Of a stretch of 64,000 nt of DNA, positions 1-9,048 are shown one piece after another. This stretch comes from Zhongshania aliphaticivorans (GTDB lineage: Bacteria; Pseudomonadota; Gammaproteobacteria; Pseudomonadales; Spongiibacteraceae): assembly GCF_001586255.1 (NCBI RefSeq), contig NZ_CP014544.1:1271501-1335500 (forward strand), written 5' to 3'. Made by a program: the position numbers and the translations under genes. How positions within the stretch are numbered: position 1 is the first letter of the stretch; every line of letters begins with the position of its first letter. The notes beneath the pieces are model-generated. The model did not search any database and was not told where the DNA came from. It saw only the letters and a program-made list of their open reading frames with translations.

Positions 1-2
1 AG

Positions 3-143
3 AATAACCCTAAGGCGTTTGGGAGTTTGTCGATTGATACTGGCACCATGCACGCACTGATTGGCGAAACTCGGGTTGACTGGCGCCAGGGTATTAGAGA
101 AATGGTGCGCAATATGGCTCCGGACTTGCTACTTAAAAAGTAG
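3..143 (+). CDS. C-terminal end of an unidentified protein (partial)
   Basis: An open frame enters from the left edge and runs 46 codons to a TAG at 141-143. The visible tail contains GETRVDWRQGIREMV and ends in Leu-Leu-Leu-Lys-Lys. A 'W-x-x-G-I' helix near the C-terminus is reminiscent of NAD-dependent epimerase/extended SDR proteins, but the fragment is too short to prove that. The next gene (MaoC-like) is convergent, its stop lying 27 bases further on. Seen: an open frame with ordinary codon use; family assignment is only a guess. Confidence 0.5.
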   Translation, partial: NNPKAFGSLSIDTGTMHALIGETRVDWRQGIREMVRNMAPDLLLKK

Positions 144-170
144 GCGTGCCGGAGCTGCATTAATGGCGTC

Positions 171-1046
171 TTAGTTGCCGATGAGACGAATTGTGCCGAT
201 AAGATGGGGCTTGGTGCCCGCCTTATCGCGAAGCTCAAAATCGACCCCGTCATTTTTAGTATCAAAGAGCAGCTGCACTTGTGTAGGTAGAAAAATGGGG
301 GTTTTAAAGTCAATGTCGCAGCAGTAACTTTCGCCGTTAATCTCCTTGTTCAAGGCCGCAAGGCAGGCTGCTTTGCTCCACATGCCATGAATGACCATGC
401 GCTTAAACCCCAAGACTTTGGCGCTGAGATCGTGGAGATGGATTGGATTGAAATCACCTGAGGCGCGGGCATAGCTGCGGGCGTCTTGGCGGCCAATGGC
501 CAAGGTTTGCTGTTGACCATATACGCGGGCTTCGCTGCGAGCCGCTTTAGGGCTTGCTGCAACGTCAGTTTTACAGCGCGAAAGGTAGCGGCTGGTGTCT
601 TCCCAGACTTTTTCCTGGTCGACAAAGGCCGCGCAGTGAAAGCTGAACTCTATGCCCTTATCAGTAACTTGGTGGTCAGACACCCGGCATTGCAAGCTTA
701 AGGGGGTTTGGGCATTAATAGGCCGAAACTGGGTAATACTATTGCTCAAGTGCACGCAGCCCATTGGGGATACTGGAAACTGCGGGTCTAGCATCATTTT
801 CATGTGCAGACGAAATGCCTGAACATGCAGAAATGTGATCGGCAATGTCTCGCTGTTAGCGGTAAAGCCACAAGTCTTGCGATAGCGTTGTAATTGGCTA
901 TTAGAGCAGATGACTTTTGCAACCGTTAAGGTGTAACTGGGGAAGACAGGCGCTGAATTAGGCTTTTTGCGGGTAATAGCTGCTTTTAGTAGCATTGGTA
1001 GGGTGCTTGGCAGGCGTTTCAGTCTTAACTCATCACTTGCGGTCAT
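171..1046 (-). CDS. MaoC-like hot-dog fold dehydratase/hydratase
   Basis: This 291-residue protein has a C-terminal MaoC-type hot-dog domain (about residues 175-270). The signature is ASGDFNPIHLHD followed by GFKRMVIHGMWS, the hydratase-2 motif whose Asp and His carry out water addition to 2-enoyl thioesters. The N-terminal half looks like a second, degenerate hot-dog repeat, as in double hot-dog (R)-specific enoyl-CoA hydratases. The predicted role is hydration of enoyl-CoA or a related acyl thioester in fatty-acid or polyketide-like metabolism. It is transcribed away from the AraC regulator at 1213, so the 166-bp gap is a divergent promoter region and the regulator could control it (inference). 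The exact substrate is unknown. Confidence 0.82.
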   Translation of the reverse strand: MTASDELRLKRLPSTLPMLLKAAITRKKPNSAPVFPSYTLTVAKVICSNSQLQRYRKTCGFTANSETLPITFLHVQAFRLHMKMMLDPQFPVSPMGCVHLSNSITQFRPINAQTPLSLQCRVSDHQVTDKGIEFSFHCAAFVDQEKVWEDTSRYLSRCKTDVAASPKAARSEARVYGQQQTLAIGRQDARSYARASGDFNPIHLHDLSAKVLGFKRMVIHGMWSKAACLAALNKEINGESYCCDIDFKTPIFLPTQVQLLFDTKNDGVDFELRDKAGTKPHLIGTIRLIGN

Positions 1047-1212
1047 ACAACTCTATCTCCATACTGGGACAATTCCAGTGGTGTGTGACTGTGCAGTATA
1101 ATGAATAACTGCTCGTCTATAATTAGCCCGACCATGCCCTATTTTTTGGCAGCTCGGCCAATAGCCGCTGATTTAGTCCCGCTCACTTAGTATCCAGCAG
1201 AAACCGTGTTGA

Positions 1213-2283
1213 ATGATTGAAACAAGTCCAAAGAACCTTTCTGATTTAAGCGATTCCAGTTTTCTGATTCAGCTGGTGTATCCGGCTATGCAGGCAATGG
1301 GGCTGGATGTTGAACGCATCGTTAGCGAGTGTCGAATATCCACCACTTTGCTGCAAGACCGCAGTTCGCGTTTCCCGCATGCGGCGCAACAGCAGTTCTG
1401 GCGTGTACTAGAGGACGTTAGTGGCGATCACCATATTGGCTTGCATCTAGCGGACGCGGTGCAGGTGTATCGTGGTCAGGTGCTGGAATACTTATTTTTG
1501 AGTAGCCCGAATTTTGGCGAGGGCCTCAAGCGCGCCCAAAATTATCAGCGCTTGGTTACCGATGCCATGCAATTTGAGCTGCATGTCGGTGAAACTCAGT
1601 CGAAGTTAGTTCTGGCGTTTGCCGGTGACGAAGACGATGACGATGCCCTAATCTTTCGTCATCGTAACGAGTGCTTTGCGCGATTTTTAATACGTTACTT
1701 TCAAGCGGTCACCGATGGTGCGTTTGTTGCCGACGAAGTGAATCTACTACACGATGCGGTGGGTGATGCCGACGAATACAGTAAGGTTATGGGCTGTCCG
1801 GTGCACTTTAAACAGCAGGAAGCCTCATTGGTTTTTGCCAGCAGCATACTCGCCACACCCTCAACACATGCTGAACCCGATTTATTGCGATTGCATGAGA
1901 AATTGGCCAGCAAGCAATTAGAGCGCCTGTCTCGCCAAGACGTGGTGGGCGACGTGCGACAGATCATTGCCGAAATGCTCGAGCTGGGCCAGCCCAGTTT
2001 AGAGAGCGTTGCGGCGCGACTAGACATGAATGAGCGGGTGCTGCGGGCCAGGTTAACGGAAGCCGGTACCAGCTTTAATCAGGTGCTGGCAGATTACCGT
2101 TGTGTTCTGGCCAAGCGTCTGCTGGCAAGAACCGATGAAAGTATTGCCGATGTGGTTTATTTAACCGGCTTTTCTGAACCCAGCACCTTTTATAGAGCCT
2201 TTAAGCGCTGGACCGAACTCACTCCCATTGAATATCGCCAGCAAAAAAAGGCCGCCCAAAATAGCCGTAGTGACAGCGAATAA
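1213..2283 (+). CDS. AraC-family transcriptional regulator
   Basis: This 356-residue regulator has an N-terminal ligand-sensing domain of the 'arabinose-binding AraC' type (about residues 20-205) and a C-terminal pair of helix-turn-helix motifs (about 250-345). The second HTH contains SIADVVYLTGFSEPSTFYRAFKRWTELTP, read here in two pieces: SIADVVYLTGFSEPS and TFYRAFKRW. This is the class of OruR/ArgR-like activators that often sit next to lipid or amine catabolic genes. It is divergent from the MaoC-like gene and convergent with the DNA ligase gene, with an 18-bp gap. The inducer cannot be read from the sequence. Confidence 0.88.
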   Translation: MIETSPKNLSDLSDSSFLIQLVYPAMQAMGLDVERIVSECRISTTLLQDRSSRFPHAAQQQFWRVLEDVSGDHHIGLHLADAVQVYRGQVLEYLFLSSPNFGEGLKRAQNYQRLVTDAMQFELHVGETQSKLVLAFAGDEDDDDALIFRHRNECFARFLIRYFQAVTDGAFVADEVNLLHDAVGDADEYSKVMGCPVHFKQQEASLVFASSILATPSTHAEPDLLRLHEKLASKQLERLSRQDVVGDVRQIIAEMLELGQPSLESVAARLDMNERVLRARLTEAGTSFNQVLADYRCVLAKRLLARTDESIADVVYLTGFSEPSTFYRAFKRWTELTPIEYRQQKKAAQNSRSDSE

Positions 2284-2301
2284 GGCGTTGCTAGGCTCGC
2301 A

Positions 2302-3171
2302 TTAAAAATCATTGCGCGTCCGAAAAAAGCTGGCAAACCGCGGTAAGCCGCTCGCCGTAGTACCTTGGTATTTATAGCTAATGGTGCTGCCAATCGCGGG
2401 CGGGTGACGACGCTGCTGGTCACTAAAGCCAGAACCTATTTTGAACTCCCGGCCATCTGGCATTTTCACTAACACCGCGCCAAGCATCCCGCTGAATTTC
2501 CCCTTGCCCGGAATGTGGCCAATAACGACCGCTTCGGCGTCGCTAAAGCGCTTGAGCTTTAATAAATCATCACTGCGAATACCTCGGTAGGGTGCGCTGC
2601 CTAAATGCAGCATTAAGCCTTCACCGCCGTTGGCGATAATCTGATCGAGCGCTTGCATCAGCGCCGTTTCGTCATCGATTTTATACTGTTCTATCAAGGC
2701 GATTGAGGGACTATTCAGTTGAGCAAACAATACCCTTAGCGCCTGCAGCCGGTGATCAAAGTCTCCTGTTTCGCCGGGCGAGTCAAACACCATAAAGCGT
2801 ATCTTTTGCCATTGGGCTGGATCGGGAATTTGCCGCCTCACCGCGCCGGAGACCTCCGCAAAACGATTGCGGCCCATCCACAACTCGCCATCTAATGCTT
2901 GCTTAGGGAAGCCTTGGGTAAACCAGTCCGGTGCTGAAAAGCGGTTGCCTTGCCGAGAAATAAGCTGAGTGCCGTCCCAATAGGCTCTGACGCCATCGAG
3001 TTTTTCACTGATCCAGTAATGCTTAAGCTCAATGTCGCTGCGGTAGGGTTTTGCCAGCATAAGGGCAGGTTTTTGCGTTGTTTGCGCTGTTAGTGACGCG
3101 TCTGCGTGAACTAGATTGATACTGCAGAGTGCGAGTAAGCCGAAAATGACTTGGGTGAGTTTGCGCTGCAT
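2302..3171 (-). CDS. ATP-dependent DNA ligase, periplasmic Lig E type
   Basis: This 289-residue minimal ligase has an N-terminal Sec signal peptide (hydrophobic segment about residues 6-23, ending ...NLVHA). The nucleotidyltransferase motif I is SEKLDGVRAYWDG, with the adenylated lysine in K-L-D-G. Further motifs are DGELWMGR (III), GEGLMLHL (IV) and LLKLKRF (V), followed by an OB-fold of about 90 residues. It lacks extra DNA-binding domains, as expected for Lig E, a family of exported ATP-dependent ligases of Gram-negative bacteria. The likely role is sealing nicks in DNA in the periplasm, possibly during DNA uptake; biological function is inference. The NAD-dependent replicative ligase is not in this window. 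Confidence 0.88.
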   Translation of the reverse strand: MQRKLTQVIFGLLALCSINLVHADASLTAQTTQKPALMLAKPYRSDIELKHYWISEKLDGVRAYWDGTQLISRQGNRFSAPDWFTQGFPKQALDGELWMGRNRFAEVSGAVRRQIPDPAQWQKIRFMVFDSPGETGDFDHRLQALRVLFAQLNSPSIALIEQYKIDDETALMQALDQIIANGGEGLMLHLGSAPYRGIRSDDLLKLKRFSDAEAVVIGHIPGKGKFSGMLGAVLVKMPDGREFKIGSGFSDQQRRHPPAIGSTISYKYQGTTASGLPRFASFFRTRNDF

Positions 3172-3437
3172 AGCTAATCACTCCTTGATTAAGCCAATGA
3201 GTACGCCGATCCTTCGGCGCTGAATCTCCCATCTTACCCAAATATGCGGCAAGTGAAAGGCGGGGCGAGTGGGCTTGTGGTGGCGAGTGCTAATATTGAC
3301 CGCGAACACTCTGACAGGTAATTGTAGATGGAGGTTCAGTGTCCAGCGCGGCTAACGCGTGGTAGTGTTTATCTGTTTGTGCGCTAGGTGTTATACAATG
3401 CCTAATACTAAGGGCCAGAATATTTTCAAAGGATGTA

Positions 3438-4505
3438 ATGGGTTTATTAAGGATTCGTGCAGGTCAAGCTGCATTTGAGCATATTCAGAAGCATGGGCTG
3501 AGTCCGGCAGATATAAGTACGGTATTCGGCGCTTCCGGTGCGGCGAAGTGGTTGGCTATTTACGGTTTAGACCGCGCTATTTTTTCTCAGTGGCTGGTCG
3601 GTGCTAATCATCCAATTAATTTATTTGGTACTTCGGTCGGCGCATTTAAATTGGCCGGGGCGTGTCGGCAAGACCCGGCCAAAGCTTTGGATGACTTAGC
3701 CCATGCGTATATTGAGCAATCCTATCCCAATGGCTTTAGCGCGGATCTCATCGATGTTGAAACTCAAAAATTATTGAACGCCGTTGTCGATCAGGCGGGC
3801 GTAGATGAAATTCTCGCCCATCCGGTATTTCGATATCACTGCGGCACCGTATTGGCCAAGGGTTTGCTGGCAGGTGCCTCGGTGACGCAGCAGAAATACG
3901 CTATGGCCCTGGCCTTTGCGCTCAATGGCTTCGGTCGCAATATTCATAAAAAAAGCATGCAGCGCGTTATATTTGCTGATGACCGAGCCGATGGCGCACT
4001 CGCTGGCCGCGACGCTTATGTAAGCCATCGGGTTGCCTTAAATCGCGACAATTTACGTTCAGCGGTAATGGCATCGGGTTCTATTCCGGTAGTGATGCAC
4101 GGTGTCAGCGACGTGCTTGGCGCTCCAGCGGGTATGCACCGGGATGGTGGCTTGCTTGATTATCACCCCGTGCCCGGAAATCTTTGGCAGGGCGAAGGTC
4201 TCGTGCTTTACCCCCATTTTTATTCGGAAGTTACTTCTGGTTGGTTTGATAAATACTTTTTTTGGCGGAAAACCCCAAAAGCGTTGTTAGATAAAGTGGT
4301 GTTAATTAGTCCGTCAGAGTCGTTCTTAGCGTCGACGGAATTAGGCCGCATTCCAGATCGGCGAGACTTCCTGCGTATGCAGGGCGACGATACTATGCGA
4401 AAGCGCCTGTGGCGGGATTCGGCAACACGCAGCCTAGAACTGGGCGAGGATTTTTTAGCATTGGCCAAGGCGGGAAATATTGGCGAAATTGTTGAGCCAA
4501 TTTGA
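3438..4505 (+). CDS. patatin-like phospholipase family protein
   Basis: This 355-residue protein has the features of the patatin Ser-Asp dyad hydrolases. The glycine-rich FGASGAAKW stretch near residue 30-40 is the oxyanion-hole region. The nucleophile elbow is GTSVGAF (about residue 57-63), and HRDGGLLDYHP (about residue 233) carries the catalytic Asp in D-G-G. No signal peptide is evident, so it should be cytoplasmic or membrane-associated. It likely deacylates phospholipids or other acyl esters. AAAGGATG lies just upstream of the ATG as ribosome binding site. It is a single-gene unit with the BLUF gene downstream. Confidence 0.82.
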   Translation: MGLLRIRAGQAAFEHIQKHGLSPADISTVFGASGAAKWLAIYGLDRAIFSQWLVGANHPINLFGTSVGAFKLAGACRQDPAKALDDLAHAYIEQSYPNGFSADLIDVETQKLLNAVVDQAGVDEILAHPVFRYHCGTVLAKGLLAGASVTQQKYAMALAFALNGFGRNIHKKSMQRVIFADDRADGALAGRDAYVSHRVALNRDNLRSAVMASGSIPVVMHGVSDVLGAPAGMHRDGGLLDYHPVPGNLWQGEGLVLYPHFYSEVTSGWFDKYFFWRKTPKALLDKVVLISPSESFLASTELGRIPDRRDFLRMQGDDTMRKRLWRDSATRSLELGEDFLALAKAGNIGEIVEPI

Positions 4506-4586
4506 TATTGCGCTAATCTAAAAGCATATTGGATCTTTTAACGCGAATACCGGCATAAAAAAGGTCAATGTGGAAGTGATTCCCTG

Positions 4587-4598
4587 GCCGACGTCGGC
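4587..4598. promoter_or_regulatory. 12-bp perfect palindrome upstream of the BLUF gene
   Basis: GCCGACGTCGGC is a perfect 12-bp palindrome in the 177-bp gap between the patatin-like gene and the BLUF gene, 85 bp before the chosen BLUF start. It could be a regulator site, but no neighbouring regulator is obvious and the GC-rich motif could occur by chance. Confidence 0.25.
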
Positions 4599-4682
4599 AA
4601 GTTGCGGCCGCTATTCTTATCTTACATATTGGGGGCGAGACCGCGCCCTGAAAAAGACGGCGTTTACCCATCGGAGGGGAAA

Positions 4683-5099
4683 ATGATCTGTTATTTGATC
4701 TACGTCAGTTCTGCTGTGCAGTTGCTACCTGAAGAAGAATTATTGCTACTTTTGCGGCAGTCCCAGTCCAAAAATCTGAATCTCGGTATTACGGGCATGC
4801 TGTTATACAAAGGCGGCAATTTTATGCAGATGCTGGAAGGTGAAGAGCAAACGGTACGTGAGCTGTACGCTACCATCAGAAAAGACCCACGACATCACAA
4901 TGTGCTGACCATCATCACCGGCAGCCTTAAAGCCCGGAATTTTAAAGATTGGTCTATGGGTTTTCAAAATATGGATAAAATCGCTGATCTGCCAAATTAT
5001 AAATATTATATAAAAGAAAATCTTACGTTGTACTCATTTCAGGACGATGCGGCGCAAGCCTATGAATTTATTACCGGCTTTGAGGCGAATAATCGCTAG
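4683..5099 (+). CDS. BLUF-domain blue-light sensor protein
   Basis: The 138-residue protein is essentially a single BLUF domain plus a short C-terminal helix region. Key flavin-site residues are visible: Tyr in LIYVSSA (residue 7), Asn in LGITGMLLY's preceding NLNLG segment, Gln in FMQMLEG, and Trp/Met in DWSMGF. BLUF domains bind FAD and switch on blue light by rearranging the Tyr-Gln-flavin hydrogen bonds. There is no fused output domain, so signalling must go through a partner protein, as for PixD/YcgF-like short BLUF proteins. The start at 4683 is chosen because GGAGGGG sits 5 bp upstream and the protein begins directly with the domain; a longer frame begins at 4602. Confidence 0.88.
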   Translation: MICYLIYVSSAVQLLPEEELLLLLRQSQSKNLNLGITGMLLYKGGNFMQMLEGEEQTVRELYATIRKDPRHHNVLTIITGSLKARNFKDWSMGFQNMDKIADLPNYKYYIKENLTLYSFQDDAAQAYEFITGFEANNR

Positions 5100-5126
5100 C
5101 GCAAGCTAGGGATTACAGGTCTCTTT

Positions 5127-5468
5127 TTATTGTGCCGCACGCGGTGCAAATATAATAATCGCCATGCCTAACAGTGCCACGCTAGAGCCTATAAGGTCCC
5201 ATGGTGTTGGGCGAATGCCTTCTACTGCCCACAGCCATAAAATCGCCATGCCAATATACACGCCGCCATAGGCTGCATAGACTCGGCCAGCGGCGGCCGC
5301 AGAGGGATGTAAAGTAAGTAACCAGGCAAATATCGCCAAACTCAATGCGGCTGGTATTAGCAGGAGAATCGATTTACCTTCGCGCAGCCATAAATAGGGC
5401 AGGTAACAGCCGATAATTTCAGCGAGTGCGGTGATGACAAAAAGGCCGATGGTTTTTAGTTCTGGCAA
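5127..5468 (-). CDS. YnfA/UPF0060 family small inner-membrane protein
   Basis: This 113-residue protein has four hydrophobic segments and the YnfA signatures [31 protein letters not shown] and PTPWDLIGS. Members are SMR-like membrane proteins of about 108 residues; some have been linked to multidrug efflux, but the physiological role is not settled. Translation starts at TTG (5468). It is convergent with the BLUF gene and lies 67 bp downstream of the GNAT gene on the same strand. Confidence 0.85.
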   Translation of the reverse strand: MPELKTIGLFVITALAEIIGCYLPYLWLREGKSILLLIPAALSLAIFAWLLTLHPSAAAAGRVYAAYGGVYIGMAILWLWAVEGIRPTPWDLIGSSVALLGMAIIIFAPRAAQ

Positions 5469-5535
5469 TGAATTTTACCTGTTTAGAGGGGAATAATTGC
5501 GCGTAGAAAGGTACAGATTTTCAAAGCGTCCGCGT

Positions 5536-5937
5536 TTAGTTTATTTGCTTGAAAAAATACAGCTCGTCTGCCCCGCTAAGATTGGCATTCGCTATTCGGC
5601 CAGACATTGTATAGCCTTCGTTTTTAAGCAGATTCAACATGGCTGTATTTGTCGCCTCGCTTGAAATAAACAAGCGCTTGCCGGTGTGCTTTGATTCAAT
5701 AGCCTGAAGGAGCTTTACCGCCAGTCCTTGTCGGCGATAATGATTGTCGACCGCTAAATATTCTATATACGGGCGGCCGAGCAAGCCCTTGCGCGATTCC
5801 ACTATAAACCCCACGATATCGCCGCCTTTGTCGTAGACGGTAAGTCGACCTTCGTTGATTTCAGTGCGACGGCAACCGGAAAAAACATCAAATTCTGCGA
5901 TTCGCTCTAAGTCGAGATTTTCACCTTTCCTTATCAT
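5536..5937 (-). CDS. GNAT-family N-acetyltransferase
   Basis: A 133-residue single-domain GNAT. The acetyl-CoA binding motif A is in YLAVDNHYRRQGLAVKLLQ (residues about 79-97), matching the V-x-x-x-x-R/Q-x-x-G-x-A pattern. The C-terminal NLLKNEGYTMSGR segment is the usual beta6-beta7 region. Substrate unknown. It sits between ynfA and a lytic transglycosylase gene, all on the minus strand downstream of proS. Confidence 0.82.
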   Translation of the reverse strand: MIRKGENLDLERIAEFDVFSGCRRTEINEGRLTVYDKGGDIVGFIVESRKGLLGRPYIEYLAVDNHYRRQGLAVKLLQAIESKHTGKRLFISSEATNTAMLNLLKNEGYTMSGRIANANLSGADELYFFKQIN

Positions 5938-5950
5938 GAGTTCTACCCGG

Positions 5951-6547
5951 TTAATTAAAGCTTAACTCTCCGTTATACCAATGCTTGCGCCAGCGGGTGA
6001 ACACGCGCTCTGGGTACCAGTGCTTGCCTAGGCTGCCGTTGTAGCGGGCCAGGGCGCGGTGAAGATTGCCTTTCTCTTTGTCTAAGTAGAATTTTAATAT
6101 ATGGCAGCCGTAGCGCAGGTTGGTGTCGGGCTGGGTGAGGTTGTCTTCCGGGCGGCCAATTTCTTTTTTCCAGAAGGGCATCACTTGCATCAAGCCTTGG
6201 GCGCCGACTCGGGACACCGCGTAGCGATCAAAATAGCTTTCTACCTCGATTAGCGCGAGGACGAGTTCGGGGCTTAGCTCAGCGGCGCTCGCCTCTCGGT
6301 GAACACTGCGCAAAAAGGTGAGGCGTTCCTCAGGGTCTTTTATAAAACGACTCATGCGACTAGACATATCGAATAGCCAGACTTCGGCGTCGAAACGGTC
6401 TTCAAAACTGTCGGCTTCGGCAATCGCCTGTTGCAGATATTGACGCAGCTCATCGCGGTCTTGGTCGTCCTTGCCCGTTGCCGCCCAACTGGGAGCGGCG
6501 AGCAGGCAAAGCGCGAGTAAGACAGATTGGAGGCCGCGCCACATCAT
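5951..6547 (-). CDS. SLT-domain lytic transglycosylase
   Basis: This protein of about 198 residues has a Sec signal peptide (MMWRGLQSVLLALCLLAAPS, cleavage near AWA) and a lysozyme-like SLT domain (about residues 85-190). The catalytic Glu is in LALIEVESYFD, followed by GAQGLMQVMPFW and ARYNGS. It should cleave peptidoglycan glycan strands in the periplasm, forming 1,6-anhydro ends. The start at 6547 lies one base past the proS stop and begins the signal peptide; a longer frame starting at 6592 would overlap proS by 44 bp and add 15 residues before the signal. It is probably co-transcribed with proS. Confidence 0.86.
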   Translation of the reverse strand: MMWRGLQSVLLALCLLAAPSWAATGKDDQDRDELRQYLQQAIAEADSFEDRFDAEVWLFDMSSRMSRFIKDPEERLTFLRSVHREASAAELSPELVLALIEVESYFDRYAVSRVGAQGLMQVMPFWKKEIGRPEDNLTQPDTNLRYGCHILKFYLDKEKGNLHRALARYNGSLGKHWYPERVFTRWRKHWYNGELSFN

Positions 6548-6548
6548 G

Positions 6549-8273
6549 TTAACGAGGCAGCTGCTGCTGAATAAAGTCGACGACATCGTCAATGGCTATG
6601 TCTTCATTGTCTGCGGCGCGGCGATTTTTATATTCGAGCATGCCGTTGTCGAGCCCGCGGTCGCCGATCACGATGCGGTGGGGAATGCCGATCAGCTCCA
6701 TGTCGGCAAACTTAACACCGGGACGTTCGTTACGATCGTCGAGTAGCACGTCGTAGCCTAAGCCGCGCAAGGTGTTATAGAGCGTCTCAGCCTGCTCGCG
6801 AACCCGCTCGGATTTTTGCATATTTAACGGCACGATGGCGATTTCAAAGGGCGCGATACTGGCGGGCCAGAGTATGCCTTTGTCGTCGTTGTTTTGTTCA
6901 ATGGCCGAGGCAACCACGCGGGTAACGCCAATTCCGTAGCAGCCCATGGTCATGATTTGGTCTTTGCCGTTTTCATTCAGCACACTGGCGTTAAGTGCTT
7001 CGGAATACTTAGTGCCGAGCTGGAAGATGTGGCCCACTTCAATGCCGCGCTTAATTAGCAGACTGCCTTGGCCGTCGGGGCTGGGGTCACCTTCTACGAC
7101 ATTGCGGATGTCGGCGGTTTCAGTGAAGGCGGCGTCGCGATCCCAGTTGCTGCCGGTAAGATGGAAACCATCTTCGTTGGCACCACAAACGAAGTCACTG
7201 CTGTGGGCTGCGCTGCGGTCGGCAATAACGCGAATTTTTAAACCGGCTGGGCCAATTGATCCAGGCTTGCAGCCCAGTGTCGCGACAATGTCTTCTTCTG
7301 ACGCGAAGGTAAGTGGCGAGGCCACGCCGACTATTTTCTCAGCTTTAATCTCGTTGAGCTGGTGATCACCACGCAAGATCAGTGCGATTAAGTCTTGTTT
7401 GCCATGTTCATCTTCTTCACCGTAAACGATGAGGGTTTTTAAAACCTGCTTGGCGTCTACCTTTAGCAGCGCGCTAACGTCGTCGATGCTGTGGGTGTTT
7501 GGCGTGGCGATTTTTTCTAGCGCTTGGCTAGCCGCTGGGCGTTCTCCGGCGGGGGCAATAGCTTCAGCCATCTCCACATTCGCGGCATAGTCTGACGTGT
7601 CAGAGAAGGCGATATCGTCTTCGCCAGAAGACGCCAGTACGTGAAATTCGTGGGAGCCACTACCGCCAATGGAGCCGGTGTCGGCAATAACGGGGCGGAA
7701 ATCCAAGCCTAAACGCGTGAAAATGCGTGAGTAAGCGGCGTGCATCACGTCGTAGGTCGCTTGTAGGGATTCTTGGTCATTATGAAAAGAGTAGGCATCT
7801 TTCATAATGAATTCCCGCGAGCGCATTACGCCAAAGCGCGGGCGAATCTCGTCGCGGAATTTGGTTTGTACCTGATAAAAGGTGGCGGGTAGCTGTTTGT
7901 AGCTTTTGATTTCGTTGCGAATGAGGTCGGTAATTACTTCTTCGTGGGTGGGGCCAAGGCAAAAATCACGGCCGTGGCGGTCGTTAAAACGCAATAGCTC
8001 GGCGCCATATTGTTCCCAGCGGCCAGATTCCTGCCATAATTCGGCAGGTTGGGCGACCGGCATGAGAACTTCCATGGCGCCGCTATTGTCCATTTCTTCG
8101 CGAATAATGGCTTCGACTTTGCGCAGCACTCGCAGGCCCATGGGCAGCCAGGTGTAGAGGCCGGTGGCGAGCTTGCGTATCATGCCCGCCCGCAGCATTA
8201 GCTGGTGACTGATGACTTCAGCATCGGCGGGGGTTTCTTTAATGGTGGCAATTAGAAATTGGCTAGCGCGCAT
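6549..8273 (-). CDS. proS: prolyl-tRNA synthetase
   Basis: A 574-residue class II aminoacyl-tRNA synthetase of bacterial type, close to the usual 570-575. Motif 2 is in [22 protein letters not shown], read in parts [11 protein letters not shown] and [12 protein letters not shown]. The YbaK-like editing insertion (about residues 230-400, with [10 protein letters not shown]) removes mischarged Ala/Cys. Motif 3 lies in [13 protein letters not shown] and the C-terminal anticodon-binding domain covers about 470-570 ([18 protein letters not shown]). It charges tRNA-Pro in the cytoplasm. A lytic transglycosylase gene follows on the same strand, and a HIT-protein gene is divergent. Confidence 0.97.
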   Translation of the reverse strand: MRASQFLIATIKETPADAEVISHQLMLRAGMIRKLATGLYTWLPMGLRVLRKVEAIIREEMDNSGAMEVLMPVAQPAELWQESGRWEQYGAELLRFNDRHGRDFCLGPTHEEVITDLIRNEIKSYKQLPATFYQVQTKFRDEIRPRFGVMRSREFIMKDAYSFHNDQESLQATYDVMHAAYSRIFTRLGLDFRPVIADTGSIGGSGSHEFHVLASSGEDDIAFSDTSDYAANVEMAEAIAPAGERPAASQALEKIATPNTHSIDDVSALLKVDAKQVLKTLIVYGEEDEHGKQDLIALILRGDHQLNEIKAEKIVGVASPLTFASEEDIVATLGCKPGSIGPAGLKIRVIADRSAAHSSDFVCGANEDGFHLTGSNWDRDAAFTETADIRNVVEGDPSPDGQGSLLIKRGIEVGHIFQLGTKYSEALNASVLNENGKDQIMTMGCYGIGVTRVVASAIEQNNDDKGILWPASIAPFEIAIVPLNMQKSERVREQAETLYNTLRGLGYDVLLDDRNERPGVKFADMELIGIPHRIVIGDRGLDNGMLEYKNRRAADNEDIAIDDVVDFIQQQLPR

Positions 8274-8353
8274 GATGTAATTCTGGCCTTGTTTATCAGA
8301 GTGTGCGCATTTTACGATTGATCGGCAGCGCGGTACAGCCGCAAGGAGTAGTG

Positions 8354-8776
8354 ATGTTCGAATTACATGAGGCTTTGGCCCGAGATTGCGCTTTTGTGGG
8401 TGATTTAGCCCTATGTCGGCTGCTATTAATGAACGATAAGCAGTATCCGTGGCTGATTTTGGTGCCGCGTCGCGCAGAAATGCGTGAAATTTGCGACTTG
8501 AGTGGTGACGATCAGCTGCAATACCTACAGGAATCTAATCTTTGCAGTGCAGTTTTGCGGAGTGAGTTTGGTGCCGAAAAGTTAAATATTGCCGCCTTAG
8601 GCAATATGGTGCCGCAACTGCATATCCATCATATTGCCAGATTTAGTTCAGATCCGGCTTGGCCGAAACCGGTATGGGGACAGTTGCCAGCGAAGCCGTA
8701 TTCAACTGACGAATTGCAGGGCGTCGTTGCGCAATTGCGACAGGTGATTCAAGGTCGCTCAGCCTTGGATTTTTAG
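8354..8776 (+). CDS. HIT-domain protein
   Basis: A 140-residue histidine-triad protein. The C-terminal signature is [11 protein letters not shown] (about residues 93-103), a variant of the H-x-H-x-H nucleotide-binding motif, with [13 protein letters not shown] as the N-terminal strand. HIT proteins hydrolyse or transfer nucleoside monophosphates; many gammaproteobacterial genomes have this divergent form beside proS or aspS. The start at 8354 is preferred because AAGGAG lies 7 bp upstream; a longer frame begins at 8303 and would add 17 residues. The precise substrate is unknown. Confidence 0.85.
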   Translation: MFELHEALARDCAFVGDLALCRLLLMNDKQYPWLILVPRRAEMREICDLSGDDQLQYLQESNLCSAVLRSEFGAEKLNIAALGNMVPQLHIHHIARFSSDPAWPKPVWGQLPAKPYSTDELQGVVAQLRQVIQGRSALDF

Positions 8777-9048
8777 GTTTAAATGAGGTGGTTAAGCTTG
8801 TTTTTCATTGCGGTTTGAAAAATGCGGGCACTGCTGAGCAAGGTGATAAACGAGGTGATTTTTATAAGAATATGCCTTTTTTACAGTGTTTTTGATCAAA
8901 AAAGGCCCTTGTATCTTGTATTGCGTAAAACAATCGACTATAGGTAGTCGCATGCACTTTTTAGTGGTGAATGCTGAGGTATTGGCTTGAGGTGCTAAAG
9001 ATTCAAATGGGCAAGTACTATTCAACGTGAGATACAGGAATAATCATA
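8777..9048. promoter_or_regulatory. 272-bp control region upstream of the HU-like gene
   Basis: No gene is convincing here. The region holds a perfect 14-bp palindrome TTTTTGATCAAAAA at 8889-8902 and an inverted repeat CGACTA-N4-TAGTCG at 8935-8950, both upstream of the HU-like gene at 9049. Either could be a regulator site or part of a leader hairpin. No clear -35/-10 pair could be fixed by eye. Confidence 0.35.

Noticed and set aside
8792-9025. Minus-strand 77-codon frame upstream of the HU-like gene
   Set aside because: No recognisable family, no good ribosome binding site, and it covers the control region of the HU-like gene.
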